DNA of 64,000 nt from Thalassomonas sp. M1454 (GCF_007097525.1 NZ_VKDD01000002.1:124001-188000); one strand, 5' to 3'. Shown: positions 16,343 to 28,981, counted from the first letter of the stretch. Notes: generated by a model from the sequence alone, not told the origin. Numbers and translations are program-made.

Positions 16343-17008
16343 TTAGTCCGTAGTTGACTCATCTAATGTTTCTTCAGGAGGAAGCGGCCATCCGCCAAGT
16401 TGCTGCCATTTATTAACGATATAACAAAATAACTCAGCTGTTTTTTCAGTATCATATAATGCTGAGTGCGCTTCACTGTTATTAAAATCAATTTTTGCCG
16501 CCACACAAGCTTTAGCTAGAACAGTTTGCCCTAACGCTAAACCTGCTAATGTTGCCGTATCGAAGTTAACAAATGGGTGAAAAGGGCTGCGTTTAATATT
16601 ACAGCGCTCTGTTGCTGCGTTAATAAATCCTAAATCAAATGCTGCATTATGAGCAACCATGATCGCGCGCTGACAATCGTATTCCTTCATCGCTTTGCGA
16701 ATTTTTTTGAACATGGTTTTTAGAGCTTCGTCTTCACTTACTGCACCACGAAGAGGGTTGGTTGGATCAATACCGGTAAATTCAAGAGCGGCAGGCTCAA
16801 GGTTAGCACCTTCAAATGGCTCCACATTAAAGCAAAAAGTTTCTTTAATTGACATTAAACCGGTAATTTCATCCATATGTAAAATACTGGCAGCAACTTC
16901 TAGTAACGCATCTGTTTGAGAATTAAAACCGGCAGTTTCAACATCGACTACTACAGGGTAGTAACCGCGAAAACGTGAGGCGAAAATAGATTTTTTAGCT
17001 TCTGTCAT
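16343..17008 (-). CDS. rnt: Ribonuclease T
   Basis: A 221-residue DEDDh exonuclease that trims 3' ends of tRNAs and other small RNAs as a dimer. The catalytic acids are visible as [10 protein letters not shown] (Asp 22, Glu 24), HNAAFDLGF (Asp 125) and [14 protein letters not shown] (His 181, Asp 186); the [20 protein letters not shown] block is diagnostic for RNase T compared with other DEDD enzymes. The length matches the family. It faces a terminator shared with the gene upstream on the plus strand. Confidence 0.95.
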   Translation of the reverse strand: MTEAKKSIFASRFRGYYPVVVDVETAGFNSQTDALLEVAASILHMDEITGLMSIKETFCFNVEPFEGANLEPAALEFTGIDPTNPLRGAVSEDEALKTMFKKIRKAMKEYDCQRAIMVAHNAAFDLGFINAATERCNIKRSPFHPFVNFDTATLAGLALGQTVLAKACVAAKIDFNNSEAHSALYDTEKTAELFCYIVNKWQQLGGWPLPPEETLDESTTD

Positions 17009-17101
17009 ATTTACTTCTAATAAAATTTTACTGGATAAATAAGTTGCCGAATTATCGCAGATTAATCACAGTTATGCATTAAATAAGTTAATTGTATGGC
17101 T

Positions 17102-17129
17102 TTGCTTAAATACTTTTTGGCTGTACACT
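17102..17129 (+). promoter_or_regulatory. Candidate sigma-70 promoter of the M1 aminopeptidase
   Basis: TTGCTT (17102-17107), 16-base spacer, TACACT (17124-17129), about 115 bases before the chosen start codon. Confidence 0.4.
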
Positions 17130-17244
17130 AGCGGCAAAATTACAAGTGCTTAAATTTGAATTTTACCAACAATTTAATTTATGCATGTTTAAAGTTGTTT
17201 GGGACTTTTTTAGTCTTACAATTATTATTAAAAATGGGAACACT

Positions 17245-19095
17245 ATGAAAAAGTTATTTGGCAGAATATTTGCTGCTTTCGTTTTATTTACCAGTGTAAG
17301 CACTAATGCTGCTGTAAATGACGATCTCACTTACGCTAACTACGATCAAGTTAAAGTTAGCCATGTTTATTTAGATTTAACCGTTGATTTCGATGAAAAA
17401 GCGCTAAAAGGTTTTGCTGATTTATCGCTTAATTGGTTAGACAAGCAAAGCTCTACAATTTATTTAGATACTCGCGACCTTAAGATATTTAAGGTTATGG
17501 CGCAAAATACTAACTCAGACTGGATTAAGGTTGACTTTACTTTAGCTGCTCGTGATGACGTTATGGGTTCTAAACTAACAATAAAGCCGGGTTTTCAAGC
17601 TGAAACGGTTCGTGTTTACTACCAATCTACCGAAGTTGCTTCAGGTTTGCAGTGGTTAGCGCCAGAGCAAACGGCCGGTAAAAAACATCCGTTTATGTTT
17701 AGCCAAAACCAAGCGATTCATGCTCGTAGCTGGATCCCAATTCAAGATACACCAGCAGTTCGTTTAACTTACACTGCTCGTATTCACACATCAAAAGACT
17801 TACTTGCCGTAATGAGTGCGAATAATGAGCCAACTACAAAGCGCGATGGTGATTACTTTTTCTCTATGCCACAAGCTATTCCTCCTTATTTAATTGCAAT
17901 TGGTGTTGGTGATTTGCACTTTAAAGCAATGAGCGAGCAAACCGGTGTTTACGCTGAATCATACATTTTAGATGCATCCGCAGAAGAGTTTAGTGATACG
18001 CAAGCTATGATCACGGCATCAGAAGCATTATACGGTGAATACCGTTGGGGTCGTTATGATCTACTTATGCTGCCTCCTAGCTTCCCATTTGGCGGTATGG
18101 AAAACCCTCGTTTATCATTTATCACTCCAACAGTAGTTGCTGGTGACAAAAGTTTAGTAAGCTTAATCGCACACGAATTAGCACACTCTTGGTCAGGTAA
18201 CTTGATCACTAATGAAAGCTGGCGCGATTTATGGCTAAACGAAGGTTTTACCTCGTATGTTGAAAACCGTATTATGGAAGTCGTATTTAGCCGTGACCGT
18301 GCCCTAATGGAGCAGTCTTTAAGCGTAAGTAGCCTAGAAAGTGACTTAAGCGAGTTACCTGCAAATGACAGCGTTTTGTATTTAGATTTACAAGGGCGAG
18401 ATCCTGATGCGGCATTTAGTAATGTGCCTTACGTAAAAGGGCAGTTATTTTTAATTTTCTTAGAAGAGCGTTTTGGCCGTGAGCGATTTGATCCGTTTGT
18501 ATTGTCTTACTTTAATAACTTTAGTTTCCAAAGTATCGGTACACATGACTTCCTTGAGTATTTAGATATAAACTTAATCAGCAAATACCCAGGTGTAGTT
18601 AGCAAAGAAGAAGTTAACGAGTGGGTGTTTGGTCAAGGTTTACCAAGTTATGCACCAGCGCCACAATCAAATACTTTTGATAAGGTAGCTAAGTTATCTA
18701 CTCAATGGCAAGCCGGTGACAAACAACTTAATGAATTGCCTACAGCACAGTGGACAGTTCATGAGTGGTTATATTTTATTAATGAATTACCACGCGATTT
18801 AAGCAATGAGCAAATGGTTGCACTTGATCAAGAGTTTAAGTTAACAACAAGCAGTAATGCCGAAATAGCTCACGCTTGGTATTTATTAGCACTAAATGCT
18901 GGTTACGATGTTATTAAGCCACAATTAGAAGAGTACTTAATTAATATCGGTCGTCGTAAATTGATTGTGCCTTTATACAAGCAGTTAGCAGAGTCTGAAG
19001 AAGGTTTAGCTTGGGTTAAAGCTGTATATATTAAAGCTCGCCCGGGTTACCATCCGTTAGCTCAGGGTACTGTGGATGGAATTTTAAATAAGTAA
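17245..19095 (+). CDS. M1-family aminopeptidase, leukotriene A4 hydrolase-like, exported
   Basis: A 616-residue zinc aminopeptidase. Starting at ATG 17245 (GGGA upstream) gives a clean signal peptide [22 protein letters not shown]; the frame is open 33 codons further upstream but that part looks non-coding. The substrate-binding GGMEN motif is at 283-287 and the zinc site HELAH(310-314)-18-E is completed by Glu 333 in [11 protein letters not shown]. The order beta-saddle, catalytic domain and helical C-terminal domain matches the LTA4H branch, whose bacterial members act as aminopeptidases. It should release N-terminal residues from peptides in the periplasm and is one of several envelope peptidases here. 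Confidence 0.93.
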   Translation: MKKLFGRIFAAFVLFTSVSTNAAVNDDLTYANYDQVKVSHVYLDLTVDFDEKALKGFADLSLNWLDKQSSTIYLDTRDLKIFKVMAQNTNSDWIKVDFTLAARDDVMGSKLTIKPGFQAETVRVYYQSTEVASGLQWLAPEQTAGKKHPFMFSQNQAIHARSWIPIQDTPAVRLTYTARIHTSKDLLAVMSANNEPTTKRDGDYFFSMPQAIPPYLIAIGVGDLHFKAMSEQTGVYAESYILDASAEEFSDTQAMITASEALYGEYRWGRYDLLMLPPSFPFGGMENPRLSFITPTVVAGDKSLVSLIAHELAHSWSGNLITNESWRDLWLNEGFTSYVENRIMEVVFSRDRALMEQSLSVSSLESDLSELPANDSVLYLDLQGRDPDAAFSNVPYVKGQLFLIFLEERFGRERFDPFVLSYFNNFSFQSIGTHDFLEYLDINLISKYPGVVSKEEVNEWVFGQGLPSYAPAPQSNTFDKVAKLSTQWQAGDKQLNELPTAQWTVHEWLYFINELPRDLSNEQMVALDQEFKLTTSSNAEIAHAWYLLALNAGYDVIKPQLEEYLINIGRRKLIVPLYKQLAESEEGLAWVKAVYIKARPGYHPLAQGTVDGILNK

Positions 19096-19120
19096 GTTTG
19101 TTACTTATTAGCAAAAATTG

Positions 19121-19154
19121 AAAAAGCCAGATATGTGGATATCTGGCTTTTTTT
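19121..19154. terminator. Bidirectional terminator
   Basis: AAAAAGCCAGATAT and ATATCTGGCTTTTT pair perfectly around GTGG, with T runs on both strands; it ends the aminopeptidase and the convergent small exported-protein gene. Confidence 0.92.
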
Positions 19155-19192
19155 ATAATTTATGAAATGAAGCTGTAAAGCTTAGATAAGAA

Positions 19193-19573
19193 CTATTCTT
19201 CGACTTTCGCTACATCTTGCACAATCACATTGACTTCACGTTTTGTTTTTTGATCATCAACAATTACTCTGATCGGGTGATCCATGTGGATATATTCTAA
19301 TTCTAAACGACCATATTGAGTTTGTTCATCAACGGGTGCGCCATATTGCTCAGAATAAAATTCGGTAACTTCATCATAAGAGCTACTAGTAAAATAAGTT
19401 AAAACAGCAGGGTATTTATCATCTAATTTAGAAAAAACTTGGCCGTCACTTAATACCGGAATGCTAATGGTTTCAACAGGCTCTTTAACTTCAGTTGCAG
19501 GTGTTTGTTGAGCTAAAGCTGCTGAACTGAGCAGACAAAAGCTGGCGATGAGCAAAGATGATTTTATTGACAT
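19193..19573 (-). CDS. Small periplasmic protein, unknown function
   Basis: A 126-residue protein with a clear signal peptide (MSIKSSLLIASFCLLSSAALA-QQ). The mature part is acidic and mixed alpha/beta (YPAVLTYFTSSSYDEVTEFYSEQYG, then PIRVIVDDQKTKREVNVIVQD), somewhat like periplasmic domains that stabilise a partner. I do not recognise the family. It shares a terminator with the aminopeptidase but is transcribed towards it. Confidence 0.7.
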   Translation of the reverse strand: MSIKSSLLIASFCLLSSAALAQQTPATEVKEPVETISIPVLSDGQVFSKLDDKYPAVLTYFTSSSYDEVTEFYSEQYGAPVDEQTQYGRLELEYIHMDHPIRVIVDDQKTKREVNVIVQDVAKVEE

Positions 19574-19823
19574 TATATTATTCCATTAAGCTTATTATTA
19601 TTTATAGCAAGCACAATAATCGACTGAACTTACTACTACACTGTGCAAACAGTTTTAAATCATAGAGTTAATTTAAGGTTTTTCCGTCGTTTGCGCAAGT
19701 TAAAAAGCATTTCAATAAATTACCATAGCGCAATGCCGTTGTTTTTCCTCAATAGAATTGATATCCGCTTTCTAGTAAACTGCTTCGCAATTTAAATATA
19801 AATAGTTCACTAAGGAGAAAAGT

Positions 19824-20705
19824 TTGAAGCATTGCGCAATTTTATCGATGGATAATTTAGATGATTTTGAAGCTTATGATTATTTACTCGATCAGCCGAT
19901 GGCTCAGCTTGGCTGGAAAAATCACTTAGTTTCTTGGCATGATGAAAGTATCAATTGGAATGATTATGATGTGGTATTAATCCGCACTCCTTGGGATTAT
20001 CAAGATGATGCTGAGAAATTTCTAGCGGTATTAGAAAAAATTGAACAATCAAGCGCATTACTGGAAAACAGTATTGATATTGTACGTTGGAATATCAATA
20101 AAAAATACCTGCAAGAGTTAGAGCAAAAGGGCGTAACCATTGTCCCTACAATCTGGAAAGAGTCATTTGATGAGTCGGAGCTACTAAGTTATTTTGAGCA
20201 TTTTAATGTTGACCAAATCGTAATTAAACCTTGTGTCTCAGCTAATGCAGATAATACCTTTTGGCTTAAAAAAGACACGTTTACTACTTATATTAACGAG
20301 CTCAAACTTGCTTTTGCTAAGCGTGATTTTATGGTTCAACCCTTTATGCAAAGTGTTATCGATGAAGGCGAGTTTTCATGTTTTTATTTTGACGGCCAAT
20401 ACAGCCATAGCATATTAAAAACCCCAAAAGATAATGACTTTCGAGTACAAGAAGAGCATGGCGGTCGATTAAAACTGATTGAGCCTGAAGCAAAGCTAAT
20501 CGCCCAAGCACAACATTCTCTTGCACAAATTAATGAGATGCCTATGTACGCAAGAGTTGATTTTGTTAGATTTGGTGATGAGTTTGCGATGATGGAAGCT
20601 GAGCTTATTGAACCATCTCTCTATTTTAATATGGACCCTAATTCTGCGCAGAAATTTGCCGATGCCTTTGTTGCTCGAATGGCTCGATTATCTGCACAAT
20701 CTTAA
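19824..20705 (+). CDS. ATP-grasp domain protein
   Basis: A 293-residue cytosolic protein of the ATP-grasp fold. Recognisable elements are the N-terminal Rossmann-like part ending in DVVLIRTPWDYQDD, the ATP-clamping QIVIKPCVSANADNTFWL, FMVQPFMQSVIDEGEFSCFYF and the metal site MMEAELIEPSLYFNMDP. These proteins ligate a carboxylate to an amine or thiol through an acyl phosphate; relatives are annotated as glutathione synthase-like or cycloserine DcsG-like. The substrate is unknown. The start is TTG at 19824, chosen because AGGAG sits six bases before it; the next ATG is eight codons downstream and has no such site. It is monocistronic. Confidence 0.8.
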   Translation: MKHCAILSMDNLDDFEAYDYLLDQPMAQLGWKNHLVSWHDESINWNDYDVVLIRTPWDYQDDAEKFLAVLEKIEQSSALLENSIDIVRWNINKKYLQELEQKGVTIVPTIWKESFDESELLSYFEHFNVDQIVIKPCVSANADNTFWLKKDTFTTYINELKLAFAKRDFMVQPFMQSVIDEGEFSCFYFDGQYSHSILKTPKDNDFRVQEEHGGRLKLIEPEAKLIAQAQHSLAQINEMPMYARVDFVRFGDEFAMMEAELIEPSLYFNMDPNSAQKFADAFVARMARLSAQS

Positions 20706-20814
20706 TCAATCGTGTTAATTAACGCATTGTTACACCAACAATTAAACTCAACTGACGGAACTCTGTTATACTTAGCTCAATTGAAAAAGCACAACAGAAT
20801 TTAAAGAGATTAAA

Positions 20815-21075
20815 ATGAAAATATTAGTTCGTAATTTAGCTCGCACTACACAGGAACATCAGATCAGAGCCATGTTTGCTGCCCATGGTACAGTACAATC
20901 ATGTACTTTAGTGATGGACACTCTGCAAGGCACATCAAAAGGTTTCGGTTTTGTTGAAATGCCTAATCCTGGTGAAGCAAAAGCTGCGATTAAAACTTTA
21001 AATGAGTCAAATGTTGATGGTAAAAAAATTCGCGTTAAGGTGGCTGAAGAGAAAAAACAAGTAAGAGAAGCTTAA
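20815..21075 (+). CDS. RNA-recognition-motif (RRM) protein
   Basis: An 86-residue single RRM. RNP2 is KILVRNLA (residues 2-9) and RNP1 is KGFGFVEM (about 42-49), with the usual beta-alpha-beta-beta-alpha-beta length and a short basic tail. Such stand-alone RRM proteins are common in cyanobacteria and marine gammaproteobacteria and are thought to bind single-stranded RNA, often in cold response; the specific role here is inferred. AGAG precedes the ATG and a perfect terminator follows. Confidence 0.9.
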   Translation: MKILVRNLARTTQEHQIRAMFAAHGTVQSCTLVMDTLQGTSKGFGFVEMPNPGEAKAAIKTLNESNVDGKKIRVKVAEEKKQVREA

Positions 21076-21092
21076 TCTTAAGCTCCCTATTT

Positions 21093-21130
21093 AAAACTAA
21101 AAAAGGACGTTAACGTCCTTTTTTAGTTTT
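21093..21130. terminator. Bidirectional terminator after the RRM gene
   Basis: A 38-base perfect palindrome (AAAACTAAAAAAGGACGTT and its complement) with T runs on both strands, between the RRM gene and cysZ. Confidence 0.93.
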
Positions 21131-21158
21131 TGTATTAGTTTTTAGGTTAGTCTTAATA

Positions 21159-21926
21159 TTAAACTCTATATTCGTCTTTAAAGTGATCAACCCACATAGC
21201 AGTCGCCCCACAAATAGCAACAGGCATAAGCACTAAATTAACAATAGGCACCATAGCAAATAAGGTTACGGTTAAACCAAAGCTAAAACATTTACCTTTA
21301 TGCTCTCCTAGCTTTTGACGCATCTCGATAAAGCCAATTTTATGATTGTCAAAAGCATAGTCACAGTATTGAATCGCCATCATCCAAGCGATAAAAGCAA
21401 ACCAAATAACTTGCCCAAAAAACGGCAGCATCCATAAAATTAAAAAGAAACCTATCGCTCTTGGTAGATAATAAACCAGCTTACGCCATTCTCGCCCTAA
21501 AGTTCGAGGTATATCTTTAATGATGTCGATAAAACCGCCATCAGCAATGCTTTTACCGCACAAATAAAGCTCAATTTTTTCACTGAGCAAACCATTGAAA
21601 GGCGCAGCTAACCAGTTTGCTATGGTAGAAAAGAAAAATGAAAAACAAATAATCGCGGTAAAATACAGTAACGGCTCGGCAAAGTAAGTTAACCAAGTTA
21701 GGCTCTCAGGTAGCCAGTTTTCAAAGTCGGCAATTAACTCTGAAATATAGCCTGATAAATAATAAAACGCACCGCTAAATAAAATTAAATTAACCAGTAA
21801 AGGCACAAAAACAAAACGTCTGATCCCTGGCGTTCTGATCAATTGAAAACCTTTCATAAAATAACCCGCGCCACTTTGTGCTATCGGCGCTGTTATATGA
21901 GTGTTGGAGTGTGTTGTTATAGCCAT
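21159..21926 (-). CDS. cysZ: Sulfate transporter CysZ
   Basis: A 255-residue EI24-domain inner-membrane protein that lets sulfate enter for cysteine synthesis. The stretch YFMKGFQLIRTPGIRRFVFV followed by PLLVNLILFSGAFYYL corresponds to the start of E. coli CysZ, and DIPRTLGREWRKLVYYLPRA to the conserved centre. Four to six hydrophobic segments are visible. The chosen ATG lacks a good Shine-Dalgarno sequence; residues 1-20 are variable among homologues. It diverges from smc; cysZ next to zipA-ligA is a conserved gammaproteobacterial arrangement. Confidence 0.92.
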   Translation of the reverse strand: MAITTHSNTHITAPIAQSGAGYFMKGFQLIRTPGIRRFVFVPLLVNLILFSGAFYYLSGYISELIADFENWLPESLTWLTYFAEPLLYFTAIICFSFFFSTIANWLAAPFNGLLSEKIELYLCGKSIADGGFIDIIKDIPRTLGREWRKLVYYLPRAIGFFLILWMLPFFGQVIWFAFIAWMMAIQYCDYAFDNHKIGFIEMRQKLGEHKGKCFSFGLTVTLFAMVPIVNLVLMPVAICGATAMWVDHFKDEYRV

Positions 21927-22089
21927 ACTACTGGTATCCGTTCCCTAATTAATACTGTAATTACATTAAGTATATTCGCTAACTAACGATATTTGAATAT
22001 TTTAAATGTTACAAAGGATTAGAATATTTGCTAAAGTGGCTAATACCTATTTTGTACAACAATACCGATATTTATTGTGCAAGGTAGTA

Positions 22090-22104
22090 ATACCAAATTG
22101 GTAT
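22090..22104. repeat. Solo ATACCAA/TTGGTAT palindrome
   Basis: ATACCAAATTGGTAT, a 15-base palindrome whose arms equal the terminal heptamers of the dispersed repeat found at 50000 and 56717. It lies 34 bases before smc and may be a relic with the body deleted, or simply a promoter palindrome. Confidence 0.35.
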
Positions 22105-22137
22105 AAAACAATAATAACCATATAATTACCCAACACC

Positions 22138-25100
22138 ATGCGCTTAAAACAAATCAAACTTGCAGGTTTTAAATCTTTTGTTGATGTCACAACTGTGCCA
22201 TTTCCGCAAGAGATGACGGCCATTGTTGGACCAAATGGTTGTGGCAAATCTAATATTATCGACGCTGTACGCTGGGTTTTAGGTGAAAGCTCTGCTAAAA
22301 ATTTACGTGGCGATAGCATGACCGATGTTATCTTTAATGGCTCTACGTCGCGCAAACCAATAGGTCAGGCGAGTGTTGAATTAGTCTTTGATAATACCGA
22401 TCAAAGAATCCAAGGCTCTATGGCTGATCGAACACAAATATCGATTCGCCGAGTGGTAAACCGTGACTCGCAAAACACTTACTTTTTAAATGGCAGTAAA
22501 TGCCGCCGTAAAGATATTACCGATATCTTTCTTGGCACTGGTTTAGGCCCAAGAAGCTACGCTATTATTGAACAAGGCATGATCTCAAAGTTAATTGAGT
22601 CAAAACCACAAGATTTACGTGTTTTTATTGAAGAAGCCGCTGGCGTTTCTAAATATAAAGAGCGCCGCAGAGAAACCGAAACCCGTATTAAACACACTCG
22701 TGAAAACTTAGAACGATTAGCTGATATTCGCCAAGAGCTAGGCATTCATATTGAGAAACTGTATGGCCAATCACAATCTGCCATTCGATTTAAAGCGCTC
22801 AAAGCCGATGAACGCTTATTTAAGGCGCAGCTAACCGCATTACGTTGGCAGCAAAGTGAACAAAAACTTGCCGGTCTTAAACAAAAGCAACTAGCAATAG
22901 AGAATCAATTAGAGCAATTAACTACTAAACAACGTAGTGCTGAATTATCAATAATTGAAGTGAAGTCTAGCCAAGGCGGAAATTCAGACAATATTGAAGA
23001 GTTGCAAAAGCGCAAGTTAGCACTTAATACTGATATCACTCGCCTTGAACAAAACTTAAAGCACAGCAAACAGCAAAAGATTGATTTGTTAGCGCAGCAA
23101 GAAAAGTTAGCAAGCAGCTTGTCTTTGTTAAAGCTAAGTGTGCAAAAAGAGTCGCTAAACAAACAGCAACTACAGCTTGAATTAGAAGCTCTTTTACCGC
23201 AGTTAAGAGAACTAAATGCTCAGCTTGATGATGCTCAACAAGAATTCTCAAAAGCGCATCATCGTCAACAAGACTGGCAGAGTCATTGGGATACATTTCA
23301 ACAAGAACACGGTAATTATTTACAGCAAGTAAATATTGTTGAAACAAAAATCAGTGCTACTTCTGACTTAATGAGCAAAACAGAGCAACGCCTAGAGCAA
23401 TTAACCTCGCAGTTGCAAACTATGCAATTAGAAGGGCTTTATAAAACTCAGCAAGAATTAACAAGCAAACTTAATACGAAACAAGCTTTATTAAGCTCAT
23501 TGCAAAGTGAACACGATAATTTAAAGCAACAAAGTAAAGAGTTAGAAGCAAGCCTAGCGCAAACATTCAAACAACGGGAGAAAGTACAACAAAATTACCG
23601 CAGCTTATTAGCAAAAAGAGATACTTTACAAGAGACTTTAACTCAACAATGTGATTGGCAAGTAGAGCAAAATAATGCGCTAAAACAAGAGGGCATAACA
23701 CAGGTCACATCTTTACTTTCTCAGCTACAAGTAACCTCTCCTTGGGAGCACGCTGTTGAGATGGTTATAGGACAATGGTTGCAAGCTAGTGTGGTGCCTA
23801 AGTGGCCACAGCAGTATGCTCCGGATATAGCTTTAATGGTGAAGTTACCCACTAATCAAGTAGCGGTTAAAGGCTCTTTAGCTGAATTTGTGCAAGGAGA
23901 TAATCCGTTTATAGATTTGCTGAATACGATTAAAGCGGTAGAAACGAACGAGCAGGCTCAAGAGCTAGCGAGTAATTTAAATGACGGTCAATCGGTTATC
24001 AGTGTGCAAGGGCACTGGTTTGGACAAAATTGGTTTAAAAAGGGTAATGCTGGTGAGCAATCGGCCTTACTCAAACGCGCCAATGAAGTTAAGCAATGTA
24101 ATGAAGAACTTGAGGTTATCAACAACCAAGAATCCGAGCTAGATAATATATACCAAGGTGCTTTGCAAAAATGCCAAGCAGTAACACAGCAGCTTAATAG
24201 CTGTAATCAAAAGCTAACTGCATCTGAGCAATCACAAAGTTTATTAAAGCAACAATTGTCATTACTTGAGCAAGAAATATCATTAAAACAACAGCAACAC
24301 ACTAACTTATCCGATGACATCGCTCGCTATTCAACAACTTTAGAAGATGAATTAATAAAATATCAAGCCTTGTTAGTTGAGCAAAAATCACTTGCCGGCT
24401 CTGCTGCTAACTTCAAACAAAATAGTGACGCATTGCAATCTCAGCGCACGCAATTAAATCAATATGTTCAGCAGCTGCAATTAAATATAAATGAAATTAC
24501 TGAAAACAAGCACCAATTAAGTTTAACACTTGAGCAAACCAAGTCGGCTCTACAGCTGGTTGAGTCAACGATTAATAAAGATCAAGAGCAAATTAGTCAA
24601 CTTGAACAGCAGCAACAAGATCTTTTATTTACTCTTGAAGAAACTCAGCGCCCGATGGGAAATTTTGAGCGAGAGCTGCAGCTACTACTAGCGCAAAGTA
24701 ATGACATAGATATTAAGCAGCAAAAAATTAATAGCGCATTAGCCAGTACCAATGAGCAAATAGAGCAATATCAACAAGTACAACAATCTATGCTTAAACA
24801 AGTGGCGGCACAAAAAGAATCACTGTCTAAGCTGCAAATAGATTCACAAACCTGCAAAGTTAAGCAAAATGCAGCAATAGAGCAGTTAACCGAGCTTGGC
24901 GTAACGATTGAAGAAATACTTACCGACTTACCTGTTGAAGCCAAAGAAGGGCAGTGGCAAATAAAATTAGCTCGAACAACGAAAGAGATAGAGCAGTTGG
25001 GGCCAATAAATTTGGCAGCAATTGATGAGTATGAAGTAGAAGCACAGCGTAAAGAATTTTTAGATACACAAAATAATGATTTAGAGTCGGCATTAACCAC

Positions 25101-25614
25101 TCTTGAATCCGCAATTAATAAAATAGATAAAGAAAGCCGTCAAAAATTTAAAGAGACCTTTGAACAAGTCAATAAAGACCTTAAAATGCTGTTTCCTAAA
25201 GTGTTTGGTGGTGGTAGTGCCTACCTTGATTTAACTGGTGAAGACTTGCTCGATACAGGTGTTACTATCATGGCAAGACCACCGGGTAAAAAAAATAGCA
25301 CAATTCATCTACTTTCTGGTGGAGAAAAAGCGCTAACCGCATTATCATTGGTATTCGCGATTTTTCGATTGAACCCCGCACCATTTTGTATGCTCGATGA
25401 AGTGGATGCTCCTTTAGATGACGCCAACGTTGGTCGATTCTGTAATTTGGTTAAAGAAATGTCGCAATCGGTACAGTTTATCTACATAAGTCATAATAAA
25501 ATAGCGATGGAAATGGCTTCACATTTAACAGGCGTAACTATGCATGAACCTGGCGTTTCTCGTATGGTTGCCGTTGATATTGATGAAGCAATTGCCATGG
25601 CAGAAGCATCATAA
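22138..25614 (+). CDS. smc: Chromosome segregation protein SMC
   Basis: An 1158-residue SMC ATPase that, with ScpA and ScpB, extrudes DNA loops and organises the chromosome. The N-terminal head has Walker A GPNGCGKSN (31-39); long Gln-rich coiled coils follow on both sides of a hinge (about residues 520-650); the C-terminal head has the signature LSGGEKALTALSLV (from 1059) and Walker B CMLDEVDAPLDDAN (from about 1084). The length is normal. Having SMC next to zipA argues against a MukBEF organism and fits Alteromonadales. It ends 12 bases before zipA, with AGGA between them, so smc-zipA is probably one transcript. Confidence 0.96.
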   Translation: MRLKQIKLAGFKSFVDVTTVPFPQEMTAIVGPNGCGKSNIIDAVRWVLGESSAKNLRGDSMTDVIFNGSTSRKPIGQASVELVFDNTDQRIQGSMADRTQISIRRVVNRDSQNTYFLNGSKCRRKDITDIFLGTGLGPRSYAIIEQGMISKLIESKPQDLRVFIEEAAGVSKYKERRRETETRIKHTRENLERLADIRQELGIHIEKLYGQSQSAIRFKALKADERLFKAQLTALRWQQSEQKLAGLKQKQLAIENQLEQLTTKQRSAELSIIEVKSSQGGNSDNIEELQKRKLALNTDITRLEQNLKHSKQQKIDLLAQQEKLASSLSLLKLSVQKESLNKQQLQLELEALLPQLRELNAQLDDAQQEFSKAHHRQQDWQSHWDTFQQEHGNYLQQVNIVETKISATSDLMSKTEQRLEQLTSQLQTMQLEGLYKTQQELTSKLNTKQALLSSLQSEHDNLKQQSKELEASLAQTFKQREKVQQNYRSLLAKRDTLQETLTQQCDWQVEQNNALKQEGITQVTSLLSQLQVTSPWEHAVEMVIGQWLQASVVPKWPQQYAPDIALMVKLPTNQVAVKGSLAEFVQGDNPFIDLLNTIKAVETNEQAQELASNLNDGQSVISVQGHWFGQNWFKKGNAGEQSALLKRANEVKQCNEELEVINNQESELDNIYQGALQKCQAVTQQLNSCNQKLTASEQSQSLLKQQLSLLEQEISLKQQQHTNLSDDIARYSTTLEDELIKYQALLVEQKSLAGSAANFKQNSDALQSQRTQLNQYVQQLQLNINEITENKHQLSLTLEQTKSALQLVESTINKDQEQISQLEQQQQDLLFTLEETQRPMGNFERELQLLLAQSNDIDIKQQKINSALASTNEQIEQYQQVQQSMLKQVAAQKESLSKLQIDSQTCKVKQNAAIEQLTELGVTIEEILTDLPVEAKEGQWQIKLARTTKEIEQLGPINLAAIDEYEVEAQRKEFLDTQNNDLESALTTLESAINKIDKESRQKFKETFEQVNKDLKMLFPKVFGGGSAYLDLTGEDLLDTGVTIMARPPGKKNSTIHLLSGGEKALTALSLVFAIFRLNPAPFCMLDEVDAPLDDANVGRFCNLVKEMSQSVQFIYISHNKIAMEMASHLTGVTMHEPGVSRMVAVDIDEAIAMAEAS

Positions 25615-25626
25615 GCAGGCTAGGAA

Positions 25627-26814
25627 ATGGAACTTAATTTTAGAGATATATTAATAATTATCAGTGTTGTTGCTATTTGCGGCATATACATCAATGGCCG
25701 TTACAAAATTCGTAAAGGCAAAAATCCGTACAAATTAAAATCAAAACAAGCACCAGAAGTAACTGAAGAACCTCTTAATGTAGCACCAAGAGCTTTTGAC
25801 CCTGATGGTTTTGACCAAGACGGCGTAGGTCGTCCTAAACCAGTAATTGATGATCATAAATTAGTTGAAACTACGCCTGTTGATTTAGTATCTGCGCCAA
25901 TAGTATCTGAAGAAGAAAGCCTAGAACAAACCTTGACTGAAGCTGATGTTGCTCAGTTTGAGCAATCTTTTGAACCCGTTGTTGAGCCTTATGAGCAAGC
26001 TGTAACAGAACCATTGGTTGAAGAGCCTCAAATGAGTGAACAAAAGGCTCCAGAAACAGTTACAACGAAAAGCAAAACTGAAAATACGAGTAAAGCAAAA
26101 ATTAGTAAACCTGTTTTCGATGAGCCAGTTTACCAAGAGCCTACTTTTAAAGAACCTGTCTTTGCAGAGCCAAGTATAGAAACACCTCAAGCTGAATCTA
26201 GTTCTGAAGAACTTCCTGCAATGAGCGCGTTAGATGAAGGTGAAACGGCTAAACCGGCTAAAGTAGCAGAGCCTAAGCCTGCAAAAGTTACCAAACTTAA
26301 AGCCAAGACTCGTGCTGAATTAAAACGTGACCAACTTGAAATTGATTTTGATGCAAGCCAAGAGAAGAAAAAAGTTGAAATAGAGCAAGAAGTGCTCGCC
26401 TTATCTGTTGTCATGCCAGATAACCAAGCTATTTCCGGTGCTGCATTATTGCCAAGTTTATTAACCTTAGGAATGAAGTTTGGCGAAATGAATATTTTTC
26501 ACCGCCATCAAGACAATGCCGGTAACGGTCAAATTACCTTTAGTTTAGCTAATATGGTAAACCCTGGCACATTTGATGTGGACAATATGGAAACATTCAG
26601 CACTAAAGGCTTAACTTTATTTATGACCCTACCTAATGCAGGTGAGCCAGCTAAAGTGTTTAACTATATGCTAAGTGCAGCTAAGCAACTTGCACAGGAA
26701 TTTGGTGGTCAAGTACTAGATAGTAAGCGTAGCGTTATGACCAAGCAAACTGAACAACACTATTTATCTCAAATCCGCGAATTCGACCGTAAAAGTCGAC
26801 TCGCTGGATATTAA
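25627..26814 (+). CDS. zipA: Cell division protein ZipA
   Basis: A 395-residue division protein that ties FtsZ to the membrane. Residues 5-22 are the single N-terminal membrane segment (FRDILIIISVVAICGIYI) followed by a basic patch, as in all ZipA proteins. The linker (about 30-250) is acidic and Pro/Glu-rich, with repeated xEPV-type units (FDEPVYQEPTFKEPVFAEPS), and the C-terminal globular FtsZ-binding domain spans about 255-390 (LALSVVMPDNQAISGAALL to REFDRKSRLAGY). It sits between smc and ligA, the usual order. GGA precedes the ATG. Confidence 0.95.
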   Translation: MELNFRDILIIISVVAICGIYINGRYKIRKGKNPYKLKSKQAPEVTEEPLNVAPRAFDPDGFDQDGVGRPKPVIDDHKLVETTPVDLVSAPIVSEEESLEQTLTEADVAQFEQSFEPVVEPYEQAVTEPLVEEPQMSEQKAPETVTTKSKTENTSKAKISKPVFDEPVYQEPTFKEPVFAEPSIETPQAESSSEELPAMSALDEGETAKPAKVAEPKPAKVTKLKAKTRAELKRDQLEIDFDASQEKKKVEIEQEVLALSVVMPDNQAISGAALLPSLLTLGMKFGEMNIFHRHQDNAGNGQITFSLANMVNPGTFDVDNMETFSTKGLTLFMTLPNAGEPAKVFNYMLSAAKQLAQEFGGQVLDSKRSVMTKQTEQHYLSQIREFDRKSRLAGY

Positions 26815-26844
26815 TCAACTTGGGATAAAAAACTATTCATTATC

Positions 26845-26868
26845 AAGCCTCCCAATGGAGGCTTTTTA
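26845..26868 (+). terminator. Intrinsic terminator between zipA and ligA
   Basis: AAGCCTCC/GGAGGCTT stem with a CAAT loop followed by TTTATT. ligA starts only 23 bases later, so read-through may still supply it. Confidence 0.8.
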
Positions 26869-26876
26869 TTCAATAA

Positions 26877-28925
<2,049 letters not shown>

Positions 28926-28954
28926 ATAAGCAACTCATCAATATTTTTGAAAAT

Positions 28955-28981
28955 AGCACTGTATTCTTCAGTGCTTTTTTA
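28955..28981 (+). terminator. Intrinsic terminator of ligA
   Basis: AGCACTG and CAGTGCT with a seven-base loop and a T tract. Confidence 0.85.
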